From Nelumbo lutea (taxonomy: Eukaryota; Streptophyta; Magnoliopsida; Proteales; Nelumbonaceae): a stretch of 64,000 nucleotides of DNA. Each line of letters begins with the position of its first letter. Within the stretch, counting starts at the first letter, position 1. The notes under the pieces were generated by a model, which was not told the origin of the DNA, did not search any database, and saw only the letters and a list, made by a program, of their open reading frames with translations. Below, piece by piece: positions 33,641 to 45,901 of the stretch. The stretch spans positions 22,328,372 to 22,392,371 of the forward strand of contig JAKGHH010000004.1 of assembly GCA_022828595.1 (NCBI GenBank), read 5' to 3'. Both the position numbers and the translations under genes were made by a program.

Positions 33641-34261
33641 TATTTATATATACTAAACAATACATTTTCAATAATTATGTAAAAATCTATTTTCTTTTGT
33701 TATTTTTAACAGATTTTTTTAATAATTATTAGAGATTAAACTACTGTTGTTTAACTTTTTAAATTTAATTTATTGTACTTATTGTATGTTTGTTATAATT
33801 TATTGGTTAATATTTATTAGTGATTAAACTATTATTTGAGATTACATTGTATTTATTGTAATTTTGTAGTTATTGTATTTTTTATTATCAATATATTTTC
33901 AATAATTTTGTTTTTTTTTGCTATAAATTTTCAATAATTATTTGAGATTAAATTATTGTTATTTATTAGAGATTATACTATTAATTTAGCTGAAATTAGG
34001 AATGTTCATAGGTTGGTTTAGTTCGGTTATAGGCATTTTGGCCAACCAAATTGACCTAGTTAGGTTGGGAAGTTGGTCACCCGAAACCGACTAACCATTC
34101 TTGAAAATCAGGCAACTTGGGTTGTATCGATTTTGGTTGATTTTTGGTTTGGTCAGTCGGTTCAAAAGATTTAAACTAAAAAAATAAATTTAAATTAAAA
34201 ATACATTGGTATTATTAAAAATAAATTTAAAAATTTAATTTGTGATATATATATATTAAAA

Positions 34262-34262
34262 G

Positions 34263-34300
<38 letters not shown>
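34262..34300. repeat. (AT)n microsatellite
   Basis: Nearly pure TA repeat of about 38 bp inside copy B. Confidence 0.8.
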
Positions 34301-34302
<2 letters not shown>

Positions 34303-34590
34303 GTTCCAGTTTGGTTGATTTACAAATGGCTAAAGCAAAATTGATCCAACTTGGTCGGTTGGGAAATTGTTGAACCAAAGCTGATTAAAAATACTAGAAA
34401 ACTGACCAACTCGAGTCAAGTTGGTCAAGTTCATCAGTTTGATTAACAACCTTAGCTGAAATTAATTATTATTTTTGTATTGTAAAAAAATTAAAAATAG
34501 TATATAAAATATAAGTAATTATTAATTATTTAAAAAGTTAAAAATATAAAAGAATTGTATACCCTTATGTGTTTTCTATTATTTATATGA

Positions 34591-36610
34591 AATTTTGTCC
34601 ACTACCAATTATTTCAATTTGGAATTGTTCATTGCTCCACAACAACATCACTCCTCCTCGAAAGGGTTTCATTTAATTATCCCACTATCTGGCTATCTAT
34701 GGAAACCCGGATGTTTATGTTGGTTTTCCACTACTAGGGTATGGATATATCGATTTTGGGTTGAACCCATTCAAATCAAAATTAAGTTGAACAGATTGGA
34801 TGGACCAACAAGACATTGAATTGGATCAATGCGGATTTAATAGTCTAAAGTATTTATTGGATTGGATTGGACCTGATCCATGTGTATATTGGATTAGGTC
34901 ATATTGAACCAATATCTGGTTCATTAAGAATACGGTATCAATGGGCCAGGTGTGGGTTAGAATTAATGTAAATTAAAACCAATTTGAATAGATTGAACAA
35001 TCTAAACATTAAATTGCACTAGTCCAAAATGGTCTAAAACATTCATGGATTGTATTGGACCTGATCCATTATAATGGACTCATATTGGATTGGATCAGAT
35101 TGGATCAAATCAGGTCCAACTGACACCCTTATTCACTATTACCATGCCTTTGGCTCTTGTGCCATGTGACTTGGATGAAAAGTGTTAATGGATCGTGCTG
35201 CATGAAGGAGCAAGGATTAGCTGAAGGCGATGGCCGTTCATCAAGCTATGGAATCAATGATAATGTTTCACACCAATAATAAAATACACGAAGCCCACAT
35301 CTCTCTAGATAATTTTGATTGTGGAGGGCCAGCAGGTTATACTGCTGGTAGTAATTTTAGGGTGGGCACATTAACCTATTCACGTCCATATCTTTCATTT
35401 TAGTCAAAATAAAATAGAAGATAATTACTAATTTACCCACTCTCATGGTATTGTAGCTCTCAACAGCATAGACTATTTGCTCCCAACGACCAAAGTTTTT
35501 CACACCTTTCACATGGACCCCCCCCCCCCTAAATTTATTACTGGCATCGGTTCCACAGCCCACTGAACAGCCATCCCGTTCAGCTAATCCGAAATCTGCA
35601 TGAAGGCCATTTACAAATGATATTTCGTCACAAGACCGTAACTTGGTTATATTCAGCCTGAAATGGTTGGGCCTGAGCTATAGTTTCATCACCTGTGATA
35701 TTTCATCACAGGTGGGCTCTGGCTCTGTTTCAGGTCCTACACTTAACTTCATGTCCGGCCGGTTAGTTGCCATATACACCATCCTAGATTCTACCCGATG
35801 ACTGGGCATAAGGAGGTTCTATTACTTGTTGAGTTGTTTAGGGTCGCGGCTGCACCTGCATTTGGTAAGAGTGCAAATAGTGATTGCACTCACATGAATG
35901 CAAATTTGTTCAAACTTACGGATGCGGTTTTGTACAGTTTAATTTTTGGTGTTTTGTTTAGTTGTGATAGGTGCAAAGATGAATACAAATTTATTAGTGT
36001 TTGCTTGTTGGACAAAGATGGGTGTAAATGCAAGAAAAAAATACAGTTATTTAACTGTTGAACATTATATGAGCATAAATGCAAACAAGGAGTGCAAAGT
36101 ATGGGGTTCGATTATGATATGGAAATGATATAATATCTGAAAAACTTGTGACCAGTCAATTGTAATCATATTAAGTGTTATTTATCAAAATTAATGGGTG
36201 GATTTTGGTATAGTCATTTTTGGACAACTTTGGATTAAAATCAAATTTATGCCAATTTTTGAAATAAGTATGTAATTTTATATAAAAATCTTCAAAACCA
36301 AACCGGATTGCATTTGACTCCGTTCAACCTTTGCACCTGGCAGCATAAGTACGTGGGCACCAAATAGCTCGATCTATTAACGAGGAAAGAAGGTTTAGCC
36401 TTCAATGTAAAAACCTATTACACATGGCTGAATTTCCTAGCTAGCTCAGATGGATGGGGACATAGTGCTGATGTGGATAGAAAATCTCAAACTGCGAATA
36501 TAAATGGATAAATGTTCTGAATTGAGCATATCATCTCACCACGTGGCAAATAGGGGATCCAGAATCCGGATTAAGTAGGTACACTCAGTGAGTATACTGA
36601 GTTAAGTTTG
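34591..36610. other. Intergenic DNA with GGATTGGATTGGACC-type repeats, no gene recognised
   Basis: A degenerate repeat rich in GATTGGATTGGACCTGATCC lies at 34740-35130. From 35800 to 36110 there is a TTGGTAAGAGTGCAAATAGTG repeat-like block. Short open frames have no domain. Confidence 0.4.
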
Positions 36611-36848
36611 TGTTTGGTATCATTGTCACTTTATTTGTAATATTTTGTGTTATTCAATACAAATTTTTAAGAAATTGTCTTATTACATTACATCAAATAA
36701 CCACTTTCAATAATTCCTGAAAAAACAATAATAATACCATTATTGTATTAGTAATTCAAAGTATTATAGAAAAATATATATTTTTATAAAATTTGTATTG
36801 ACCAACCTAAAATGTTGTAAATAAAAGTGACAATGATATTAAATACAC
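36611..36848. mobile_element. MITE with inverted repeats of about 50 bp
   Basis: Left TTTGGTATCATTGTCACTTT is the complement of right AAAGTGACAATGATATTAAA, with further pairing of CAATACAAATTTT and AAAATTTGTATTG. Confidence 0.55.
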
Positions 36849-37463
36849 TATAAAACTAAGTATTCAGAAAATTTTTTGACACGTCTCATAAATATTTACT
36901 GAATGATTGTTCAGTGTGCTTTCAAGGGTGTGCCTATTAGACCAGGCCCCTTCACTTGGTGCATCACTTGATATCGACACACTACAGACACAGTGGGATC
37001 CATACTACATGTTTTGGAATGGGTCTTCTCATAGGTCCCACCGTGTCTATAGTGCTTTGAAGTTGGAGAAAGTACTCCCCACGATACGCATTTCACTGGA
37101 TTAATACTCTGCATTTACTTTAACATTTTTGCCTATCCTATTTGATTGATTACTCTTAATTAAATGGGCATAGTCAGTTTGGAAGGAGTATGAGTGCAAA
37201 ACCTATTTTTTATTGTGGTCAGTTTAACTTGCTCTATATGATACTTTTATACCCAAATTTACTATCCTACGGATTAGCAAATTTCAAGTAATCGACTCTG
37301 CTTATAGCTCTGTTCCTTGAAAGAGAAATTTCTAATTAATTATTGTTGTTTGATCTGATAGGGTATACTTGGGTCTGTGGTAGTGATCATGGCGGCACCC
37401 TTGAAGTCACAGGACCCAGCAGTTTCGCCTTCCTTCGGTAATAGCTATCGAACGCATAGGAAG

Positions 37464-37852
37464 CATGGTTCTTCATGGAGAAGTATGCGGCGTCGATCAT
37501 GGCATCCAGTACATTGGTGTAGTGAAGCAAGGTACTGGGATCGACCATTTCCTTCGAAGGGGTCAATGGTTTGAAGAGACAATTGTCCAGAGGGACGACC
37601 CCTTTTTTCTGCATGAACACGTAGTAAGGATAGAAGTCCATCATGAGAGGAGACGCTGTTTTGGATAAGAATTGGAGCAGGGAAAGGACGATTGGGACGA
37701 GCGATTGGTTAAAGAAGGCCTGCGATGGGGGAAGCGGGTCGAGAATTATGGAAGCCGAATGGGGCGTCGAAATTTTGATCTGGGTATGTAGATTTGAGGC
37801 GACAAGAGCACTGTAGAGTGACTGCATTGCAGGGAGAAGACTAGGGCGTCGA
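37464..37852 (-). pseudogene. Fragment of a GH17 glucan endo-1,3-beta-glucosidase
   Basis: The minus frame reads LLPAMQSLYSALVASNLHTQ, then STPHSASIILDPLPPSQAFF, then YPYYVFMQKKGVVPLDNCLF and LLHYTNVLDAMIDAAYFSMK. These are internal GH17 blocks. Homology stops at SMKN, where the family continues toward the catalytic TESGWPS region, and no N-terminal part precedes LLPAMQ. The frame is open but covers only about 130 of the more than 450 residues of the family, so it is a gene fragment. Confidence 0.8.
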
Positions 37853-38077
37853 AATTTGGGCTGTTGTTTGCATGTATCCCTTCCTTATAAGGCCTTGTTT
37901 AAGTGCAGGCAGGACCAGGCCCACCTGGGCCCATAAATTTTTAGTTGGATTAAGTATGTGCGAAGCGGCTTGGGTTCAGTTTATGCTTAGTACCATCCAA
38001 GCCCAGTTACCTTGACAGTAGGGGTGTTTGCATTAAATGTCAAACAGATCATACCGACTCCATTCAATCCAAGTTAT

Positions 38078-38345
38078 TGGCATTAAGTGACATTTGAAAA
38101 GTTAAAAATGCCCTAAGAATGTTATGTAATTCTCTTTATCAATCATCCAAACATTGACAATAAAATGAATAGTCCCAAATTTTAGATTCTTCTAAACAGT
38201 CATCAATTTTTTTAATAGAAGAGGCTAAGATTTGGGAATATTCAGTTTTTTGTCAATGTTTGGATGGTTGATAAAGAGAATTAGATGGCATTCTTAGGGC
38301 ATTTTTGACTTTTCAAATGTCACTTAACAGTTGATTAACGGGCTG
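38078..38345. mobile_element. Fold-back MITE, second copy of the 18.0 kb family
   Basis: Arms TTAAGTGACATTTGAAAAGT and ACTTTTCAAATGTCACTTAA are inverted complements, and inner CCAAACATTGACAA pairs with TTGTCAATGTTTGG. A short TTCGGGCACTG/CACATTTTAAAAG repeat follows to about 38460. Confidence 0.65.
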
Positions 38346-38626
38346 ATTAATGGCAGGTACATGATTGTCACATTTTAAAAGCTCGGGTACTAGATTGTCA
38401 CATTTTAAAAGTTCGGGCACTGAATTTTCGCATTTTAAAGTTTGTGGACCAAATTATCACTGGAGCCAAAGTACAAGTACTGATCAAGAATTTTCCCTTA
38501 ATTTTATTGTACCCCTCAAGTTTAATTGGGTTTTACTGCTCAATTTTTAGGGTTAGAGTTGAGTTGGACGACCTCAACTAGTACCAGCTTATTATTATGA
38601 TGGACAAGTTATTTGGAACATTTAGT

Positions 38627-38745
38627 CCCAATTTGGAAGGATTTAAAAAAAATATAAATACAAATATGCACAATATAAGTATATACAAAATATAAGATTT
38701 TACACTTTACATATTTGTATTTATACCCCTTCTAAAATGAACCTT
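38627..38745. mobile_element. MITE (TACAAATACAAATATG family)
   Basis: Left CAATTTGGAAGGATT with ATAAATACAAATATGC pairs with right CATATTTGTATTTATACCCC and TCTAAAATGAACC. Confidence 0.5.
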
Positions 38746-39072
38746 AAGGATTAAAGTTGCATGGATAGGTTTGTTTCTTTTTGTCCCATTTTTTAGTGCA
38801 AGAAGCAAAATCAAGACTCTTTCCAAACAATAGAAGGCAAAAGCAAGAGTTGCTGAGTGGCTGCCCCCTTGCCACCCACCTAGGAATGTCGGTGGGTTGT
38901 GTTAAGTGGTAAATCCACACTACCCCGATCATCAGGTTTGGGTTTAATTGAATCCGCACCAAACCCAAAATTAAATAGAAAAAAAAAAAAAAAAAAAAAA
39001 AGAAACGAAAAGAAAAGAAAGGAAAAGAAAATGAAAATGCATTCCATAAGAATCATTTGAAAAAAGGGAAAA

Positions 39073-39830
39073 GTTAATACCCGAACTTTCAAACGTGTCA
39101 CTATAATATCTAAACTTTCAAAAAGTGTTAAGCTGGTTCCTGCTGTTAACTGACTGTCAATTATCTGTTGAAAATGTCAAAACTACCCTTCAAAATAAGA
39201 CACTGCTCATTGTCTTCTACCTTGAGACTAAACCGATTGAGGTGTTTGAGAGTATAGACTAATGAAGTTATTGTCTTCTACCTTTAGATCTGAAACATAT
39301 TATTGTCTAGTTATTATTATTTGCTTTCGTTATTATTTCTTTCTATCATATTTCATGTTTTTTTCTCTCTTTCTTTAAAGATAATCAGTTTAGTCTCTAG
39401 GTAGAAGACAATGAACAGTGTCTTCTTTTGAAATGTAGTTTTGACATTTTCAGCAGATAACTGACGGTCGGTTAACGACAGAGACCAATTTGACACTTTT
39501 TAAAAGTTGAAGTACTGTAGTGCATGGTTTTCAAAACCGGACCGGATGGTTGGATTGAAAAAACTGGGAACCGATCACCTAACCGGTTCCATTTTTCCCC
39601 AAAACCGCTTTTTTCCCCAAAACTGTTGATTTTGGTCAGAAAACCGTTGAACTGGCTGATTAACCATTCGAATTGTTCGAACAGTTTTGACTGTTTTTCA
39701 AATTTTAAAATATTTTTTTATCAGAATAGGCCGATCGTTTAGATCGAACCGGTAACCAGTTCGGTCACCGGATTGGTTTTAGAAACCATACTTTAGTGAC
39801 ACATTAAAAGTTTGGGTACTAACTTTGTTT
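39073..39830. mobile_element. Fold-back MITE with another MITE inserted in its right arm
   Basis: The left arm (AATACCCGAACTTTC ... GTTAACTGAC ... TTGAAAATGTCAAAACTACC ... CATTGTCTTCTACC) pairs with the right arm (GGTAGAAGACAATG ... GTAGTTTTGACATTTTCAG ... GGTTAACGACAG). The right arm is interrupted at about 39524 and resumes at about 39795 with GACACATTAAAAGTTTGGGT. Confidence 0.7.
39525..39795 (+). mobile_element. GGTTTTCAAAACCGG-family MITE, copy 2 (nested)
   Basis: It starts GGTTTTCAAAACCGGACCGG and ends near GGTTTTAGAAACCAT. It splits the fold-back element of 39073-39830; TAGTG on both sides may be the target duplication. Confidence 0.65.
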
Positions 39831-42800
39831 CAGAGTAATAAAGTGAAATTTTTCCAAAAAAAAGTTGATTCCCTAAGACAAATGAGGTCATGCCATATTA
39901 AGATGTTTTCTCTCGTATTGTTGTCAAGCTAATGCTGGTGCTAGCAATGTACACCACAAATTTAGTCTATCCAAGTCATGCATCCGTCTATTCACTCAAA
40001 TCCTTATTATGAAATTCCTACTTAAAAGTGATATTATTCCAAGGTGGCGTGGCAGTAGGTGGTCCAAACTGGCTGGAAAGCGTCTAATCTACCTACCCAA
40101 CCCTGACATAAACCTGGTGGAGAGAGATAGGGCGTTACTTCGTTCATTTGGAATCTGAGTAAAATAGGTAGGTTGTTTTGTGTAGATGGAACTCAAACGT
40201 GGTTCAGTTCTAACCAAATATAGGCAAGTTGGTTCAGGTGAATCAACATACAAACTAGGGATGTGTGTTCCCCAAATATGAATTGTTTTTCTTGTTTGGA
40301 GTTTCAAAAATAAATCAGAATCATCTGGTTTGAAAAGAAATCTCTTGCAAAACAGTGAGAACGAAAACATCATTAATTCATGAAAAAAAATTATAATACA
40401 TCCGTATAACGTAATAAAGATGTGATTGGTTGAATATGACGGTAAACATGAAAGTACATTTTGTGAAATGTGCACCAACAGAAATTTGGTCGCCATGATT
40501 GATATCCGGATTTATCCTGCAACCAATATTAGTGAATGCACAATAATAGAAATCTTAATTCATTTCAAAACTCTCCCAAAGCCAATCTTATACAAGGAAA
40601 GTTTCCTAATTATGGTGGTATAGCTATAAAACTAGCTATTTCAAGAAATATGTTGACATGTTTACAGGTAGGTTTTCAACTCAATCATATAAACTTTTTT
40701 CTCTAAAAGATAAAACACTATTTAGGTTTCAAAAACATGTTTACATCTGATCTGATGATCGGTTATCATGTTTGATACATCATATAAATCAATATCAATA
40801 TCTATGACGTCAGATGAATACTGTGATATCAGTTGATTGGTATGACGGAAAAAAAACTTTGGCTAGAGTTTTTGGGCTGGGCATGTTCAAATCTTTGTTT
40901 CCAAAAACTATTTCAACAGCATTACCCCCAACGGCCAACGGTTTTTCACTATGAGGTTTTAGATATGATGTCTCTCTGCTATTGTGTACTCCAAAAATGT
41001 GAATGACTTTCTTTTCTAAGACAAAAACAACTGCCATGTCAGAAAATTAACAACCATTCATTTTTGCTGATGTGGCAGTTGTTTTGTTATAAAATCAAAA
41101 CCATTCACATTGTCAAGCAACCCCTTTATTGTTTCAGAATCCTGATCAATTAATTTAAATAAATTCATTTTTTCGTTCCTTATAACAAATACACAATTCA
41201 ACAACATATTTCATTTTTTATTCACGTTATGATTTCAAAATCAAATGGGGCGAAGGGTAGGAATATAGATGGATGGGGGGCATAACATAAGTGGGGATTT
41301 TGAGGCATAGAGGGAACTATGACTCTCCTTGGTTTAAGAATGGCAACAGGGATCATATTCCTCATTCCTGGCTTCGATTTTGAAACAAATTCCTGCCCTT
41401 GCCCTTGACCTCGATTCTCACCAATGATAAAATTGACTCTCCATCTCCGATCCTCGACAGAGATGAGTTATCCATTAGGGACCCAAATCTCCATAATTAT
41501 TAAACTAAAATTAATTAAAAAATAAATTTATTTAAAATAAGAAAATTTTTTAAATTTTAAAAATATTTTGATATAAATAACATAAATAATATTATATCTG
41601 AATATATTAAATATAGTATATAATATATATTTCATAGATATTATCAGTGTTGGGGCAAGGTGAAGAATTCACTCCCCCTCCCTATTCTCATCCTCCGTCA
41701 GGTATCACTATCAATCACCGTCTCTGCCCCCATTCCCTCCAAGGCTGTCTTCATCTCCGAGCCCATCACGTCGATGTCAATGAGGCCGGATACCAAACGG
41801 AGACGGGGAGAATTTCCATCACAACTTTGTCCTCCCTCACTCAGCCCCCTGTGCTTTACATATCAGAAAACCAGTAGGCGGGTCTGCCCTTGTAACTAGC
41901 TAATACACCAACGCAATTCATATCAAGAACCCAAAGTAAAGGACAAAAATAAAGTAAAACCTCTATGTGTGTCACATACACATCACTGCTTAAGAAAAAA
42001 AATATATTATAAAGAATCTCTCTCTCTCTATATATATATAAAGAATCTATTCTCTTGTTGTTGTTGAATTTCTTTTTAGTATTTTACTTTTAATTTTGTT
42101 TTTGGACATTAATTGTTGCGAATTCATAGATTAATTAGTTGAATGCATTGGCTCTCCAAAGTAATTGATTGTTAACTAAATAACAAACCGACACATACAT
42201 GCACCACACAACAAAGTGGGCATGATGATTAAGATTAACAATGACATACTAACTTATGAGCTGCATGTATATATATATATATATGCAATTTGTTAATAAT
42301 TAATCGTGTGGGTAGCCCATGCAATGAATTCAACTCCCTTTTAATTTAATTGCCATATTTTCTTGGAAGCAGGTCAGTAGTCATTCTAAAGGAGAGTGAT
42401 GGCCTAACGGAGGTCTCTAAAGCCAAGCTGAGGGTATCGTACCTACTAGCTTAATTTAGCCTAGTTGGCACCTTGTTTGGGTCTGACTACTCAAAACTCT
42501 CTACTCTCTCTATAAACACAAACCAACAAAAACTACATCAATTAACACCGGTATTATGCATATATGTTGATGAATTCTTTTAAAGCTTTTTTCTTTTTCA
42601 ACCAACAAACCCATATTTTGTGATTATAACAAGGCCTATAGCTGTGTTTGGCATTTGGTGAAAAATATCACTCGCACCTAATTACAAACAGTATACTTTA
42701 AATATTCTTCTCATATTTCTGATCCACTTCTTTTCAAATAATTGGGCCCTGTTTGGAATCCCAAGTGTCTGCAGGTACAACGGCCAGGGCAGCTAGCGCC

Positions 42801-43855
42801 TAGTTTGTATTAAAATAAGAATGACCTTAAAGAAAAAAAAAAAAAAAAAAAAGAGAAAATCAGAATGAATGGTAGAGCCAAAGGTAGGATAGTAGTTTCT
42901 TCCTTCTTGAGTATAAAATTGTGATTTGGGATTGGGTGCACTTTGGGTCAATCTGGGCCGAACCTGAGGAGATGTATTTCCGGTCACAATCCCTTAAGCA
43001 CATATCTTAACTTATCCTTCGCAAAAAAAAAAAAAAAAAAAAAAAAATCCACACCAATCAAACTTCTACCAAAGAAAAAAATCAAAATTCTTCCAAAACC
43101 AACTTTTGCAACTAGGGATGCAAATTTTCTGTTCCCATCGGGTACCCGGCTTTCCTGACTCAATGGGGCCGGGGATAAAGATTGCTTTAGTGGGGACTAA
43201 GATTGATAGTGATACTTGATTAGGGACAGGAACGGAGATGGGGAGTGAATTCCCCACCCCGCCTGGGCTCCAATTATATATATATATATATATGATATTA
43301 TTTATATTATATAAATATATCAAAATATATTTAAAATATTTTTATATTTAAAAAAAATTCCCTTATTTTAAGTAAATTTATTTTCTAAAAATGATTTTAA
43401 TTTAAAAATTTCAGAGATTTAGATCCCAGACGAAAAAGCTATCTCCCTTGAGAATTGGGGTCAAGGATGGGAATATGGTCCCCACCCTGAACCCGCCACG
43501 TTGCCATTCCTATTTGCAACCACCTGTCCAAACTGGGAGAAGAAAATGAAAAACAAAAAAAAACAAAAAGCAATTATCCATCCCCAGGCCCATGTAATTA
43601 TATGCAGTGTGATAGTCAATACTTAATAACGTCTGTTCCTTGTAGATGTAGCACATCACGACACTACATGGAACTTCAAGCATTTAGTTGAGGTGTCTTT
43701 TCTTTCTTTTTAAATAAAGCAAACCAAGTTGAGTTTTATTGTGCGTTCCACTGGTATCATTATAAGGCCTCAAACTCAATAACACTCTATGCAATATTGT
43801 TGTTGTACTCAGCTCAACCTTAGCTTCATTATCCTTTCTAGACCTTGATTTTGCA
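39831..43855. other. Intergenic DNA upstream of the first TBL gene
   Basis: No gene is recognised. A 110-bp hairpin lies at 40999-41108. A repeat of GGGAATGG/GAATTCACTCCCC type lies at 41323-41830 and, inverted, at 43105-43515. Microsatellites and homopolymers occur at 42003-42045, 42268-42284, 42830-42852, 43024-43047 and 43273-43292. The last 300 bp are the likely promoter and 5' UTR of the TBL gene. Confidence 0.45.
40999..41108. repeat. 110-bp hairpin
   Basis: The left arm GTGAATGACTTTCTTTTC ... AACAACTGCCATGTCAG pairs with the right arm CTGATGTGGCAGTTGTT ... CAAAACCATTCAC over about 36 bp per arm. It is probably a small fold-back element; an RNA role is not shown. Confidence 0.5.
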
Positions 43856-45870
43856 ATGAAGCTTCACGCCCGCCATGAAGAGTTTGGCCTTTGGGAAAGC
43901 CAAAGCCGAAGTCTTCATCAACACACAGGAAAAATTGTTGTTACAGCAGCCCTTACCTTAACTCTTCTGATCATCATCCCACTTTATTACCCTTTGTTAG
44001 GTTATTTTCCATGGAAAGCTTCTTCTTGGTCATCATCCACAGTATCCTTGTTTGGTTATGAAGATGATATACAGGATTCAACAGGAGTTGCAGCAGCAGC
44101 ATCAGTTAAGCAGTACTGCGACATTTTTAATGGAGAATGGGTTCCAAACCCAGAAGCACCGTATTACACAAATTCTACTTGCTGGGCCATTCATGATCAC
44201 CAGAACTGCATGAAATACGGGAAACCTGATACCGGGTTCATGAAATGGAGGTGGAAACCAAATGACTGTGAGCTACCCATCTTCAACCCAGCTCAGTTCC
44301 TTAAGATCGTCAGAGGGAAGTCCATGGCCTTCGTTGGAGACTCGGTGGGGAGAAACCATATGCAGTCCCTGATATGCCTCTTATCAAGGGTAAAAGCCTA
44401 TACCTCCCACTACCAGCTATATATGCTTTTTAGCTTTAAGTAGTCTTTCTTGAAATGTTCTGCAAGTTTATGAAAACAACAAGATTTCTCCCAGGTGCAA
44501 ATGAAAACAATGAACATCAAGGTTTTCAGAACCGGACAGTCAGACCGGAAAAACCAGGAACCGGTCACCATTTTACCTCAGAACCGTCATTTTGGCCAAA
44601 AATGTTCGGTCGATAAACTGCTGACCCAGGCATTTCAACAATCCAGAAGTTTTTTACCCTTTTTTATTTTTATTTTTTTATTTTTTTGTCAGAACGAATT
44701 GTTCATTCAATTCGAATAATGGGACCATTCGACCGAGAAACCAAACCCCTGAACGGTTCGTTATCCGATTTGATTTAAAAAACCTTTAAAGATGATTGGT
44801 GTTGTCTGTGTAATCACAGTTTATGATTCCTCCTGATCTTCTAAATAGGAAACTAATTTGGGGTGTCAAGGTATCAGGCCGTTTTATGGGGCCCCTGGGC
44901 CCAGACTCAAGACTTGGTCCTGGTCATTTTATCCCGTTCTTTATACCCTAGATTTTGGTTATAAATAATATATCCCCAGTTCTGAACCATCAGATTGGAA
45001 TCAGCCACCTTTGACTCCAACAAGCCGTTGAAGTATTGGCATGAAATGTTAGACGTGGAATGCGCATGACTGAATCCTATAATTCAGAACTATTTTAGTG
45101 GTAATCCAAAGGGGGGATGAAAGGGAGATAGGGAATATTAGTACAGTTGGTGATGTTACCTTGTCACCGAACAGCTTTATGTCTTTGATTGTATTTAGCT
45201 TTAATCATTCATTCTGATTGTTGCAGCTGTCATAACCGGTCGGACTGGATGGCTGAACTAGTAAACTAGAAAGCTTTCCAGCTCCCTGTTTTGGACTTGG
45301 ACAGCTTTGATAATTGATATTTAGACCTCCATTATCAAGCTGAAGCAAAACCAAGTTCAATTCAAATCTACGGATATAGACTAAATAGGGTGTGTCAAAT
45401 GATATCTGAAAATCCAATTTTAAAATTTTAGATTTTTGACATAATTTAATTGAATTTGGATATGATCTGATTTGATTTAATAAATATCAGAATTTAATTG
45501 ATTATATAATTTATATATAATATAAAATATTTTAATATTTTAATTAACTTATTTATATATAATATTTAAATTATATAAATAATTTATATTACCTAAAATA
45601 ATTAATCAATCAAATTCAAACTGAATTGAATACTTGGATATTTAATCAAATTTGAATCTGAATATTAATTTGCTTGATTGGCTTTGATCATTTACACCCA
45701 TAAGCCTAACTAGTGCTTGTTAGGCTTATCCAATATTAATATTTAATCAAATTGGAGCTTCCATTTTCACACATCACTGGACTTATTTCTGAATCAGTCC
45801 AATCAGTCCAATTTGAAGTAGCTAACACGATTGAGACAGTCCCATCACCACCCATGTTCAATTGTGGGTC

Positions 45871-45901
<31 letters not shown>

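Larger units (their letters stand above)
27470..34590. repeat. Tandemly duplicated AT-rich unit of about 2.1 kb; first copy split by the Mutator-like element
   Basis: Copy A is 27470-27630 plus 30659-32360; copy B is about 32640-34590. Both share CCCCCACTTTTTATCTATAT, AATAATATTCATATTATT, TTATTTAAATATTTCAATAA and the GTTGGTT/AACTCGGGTTGTATCGATTT block. The offset is about 2142 bp once the Mutator-like insert is removed. Copy B carries a single ATTTAATAA at 32801-32809, which is the uninserted target site. No gene is seen in either copy. Confidence 0.8.

Noticed and set aside
38880..39101. Minus frame with a long phenylalanine run
   Set aside because: It is caused by a poly-A/AAAAGA tract at 38980-39030.
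40089..40496. 135-residue minus frame
   Set aside because: No domain, no splice context and no recognisable similarity.
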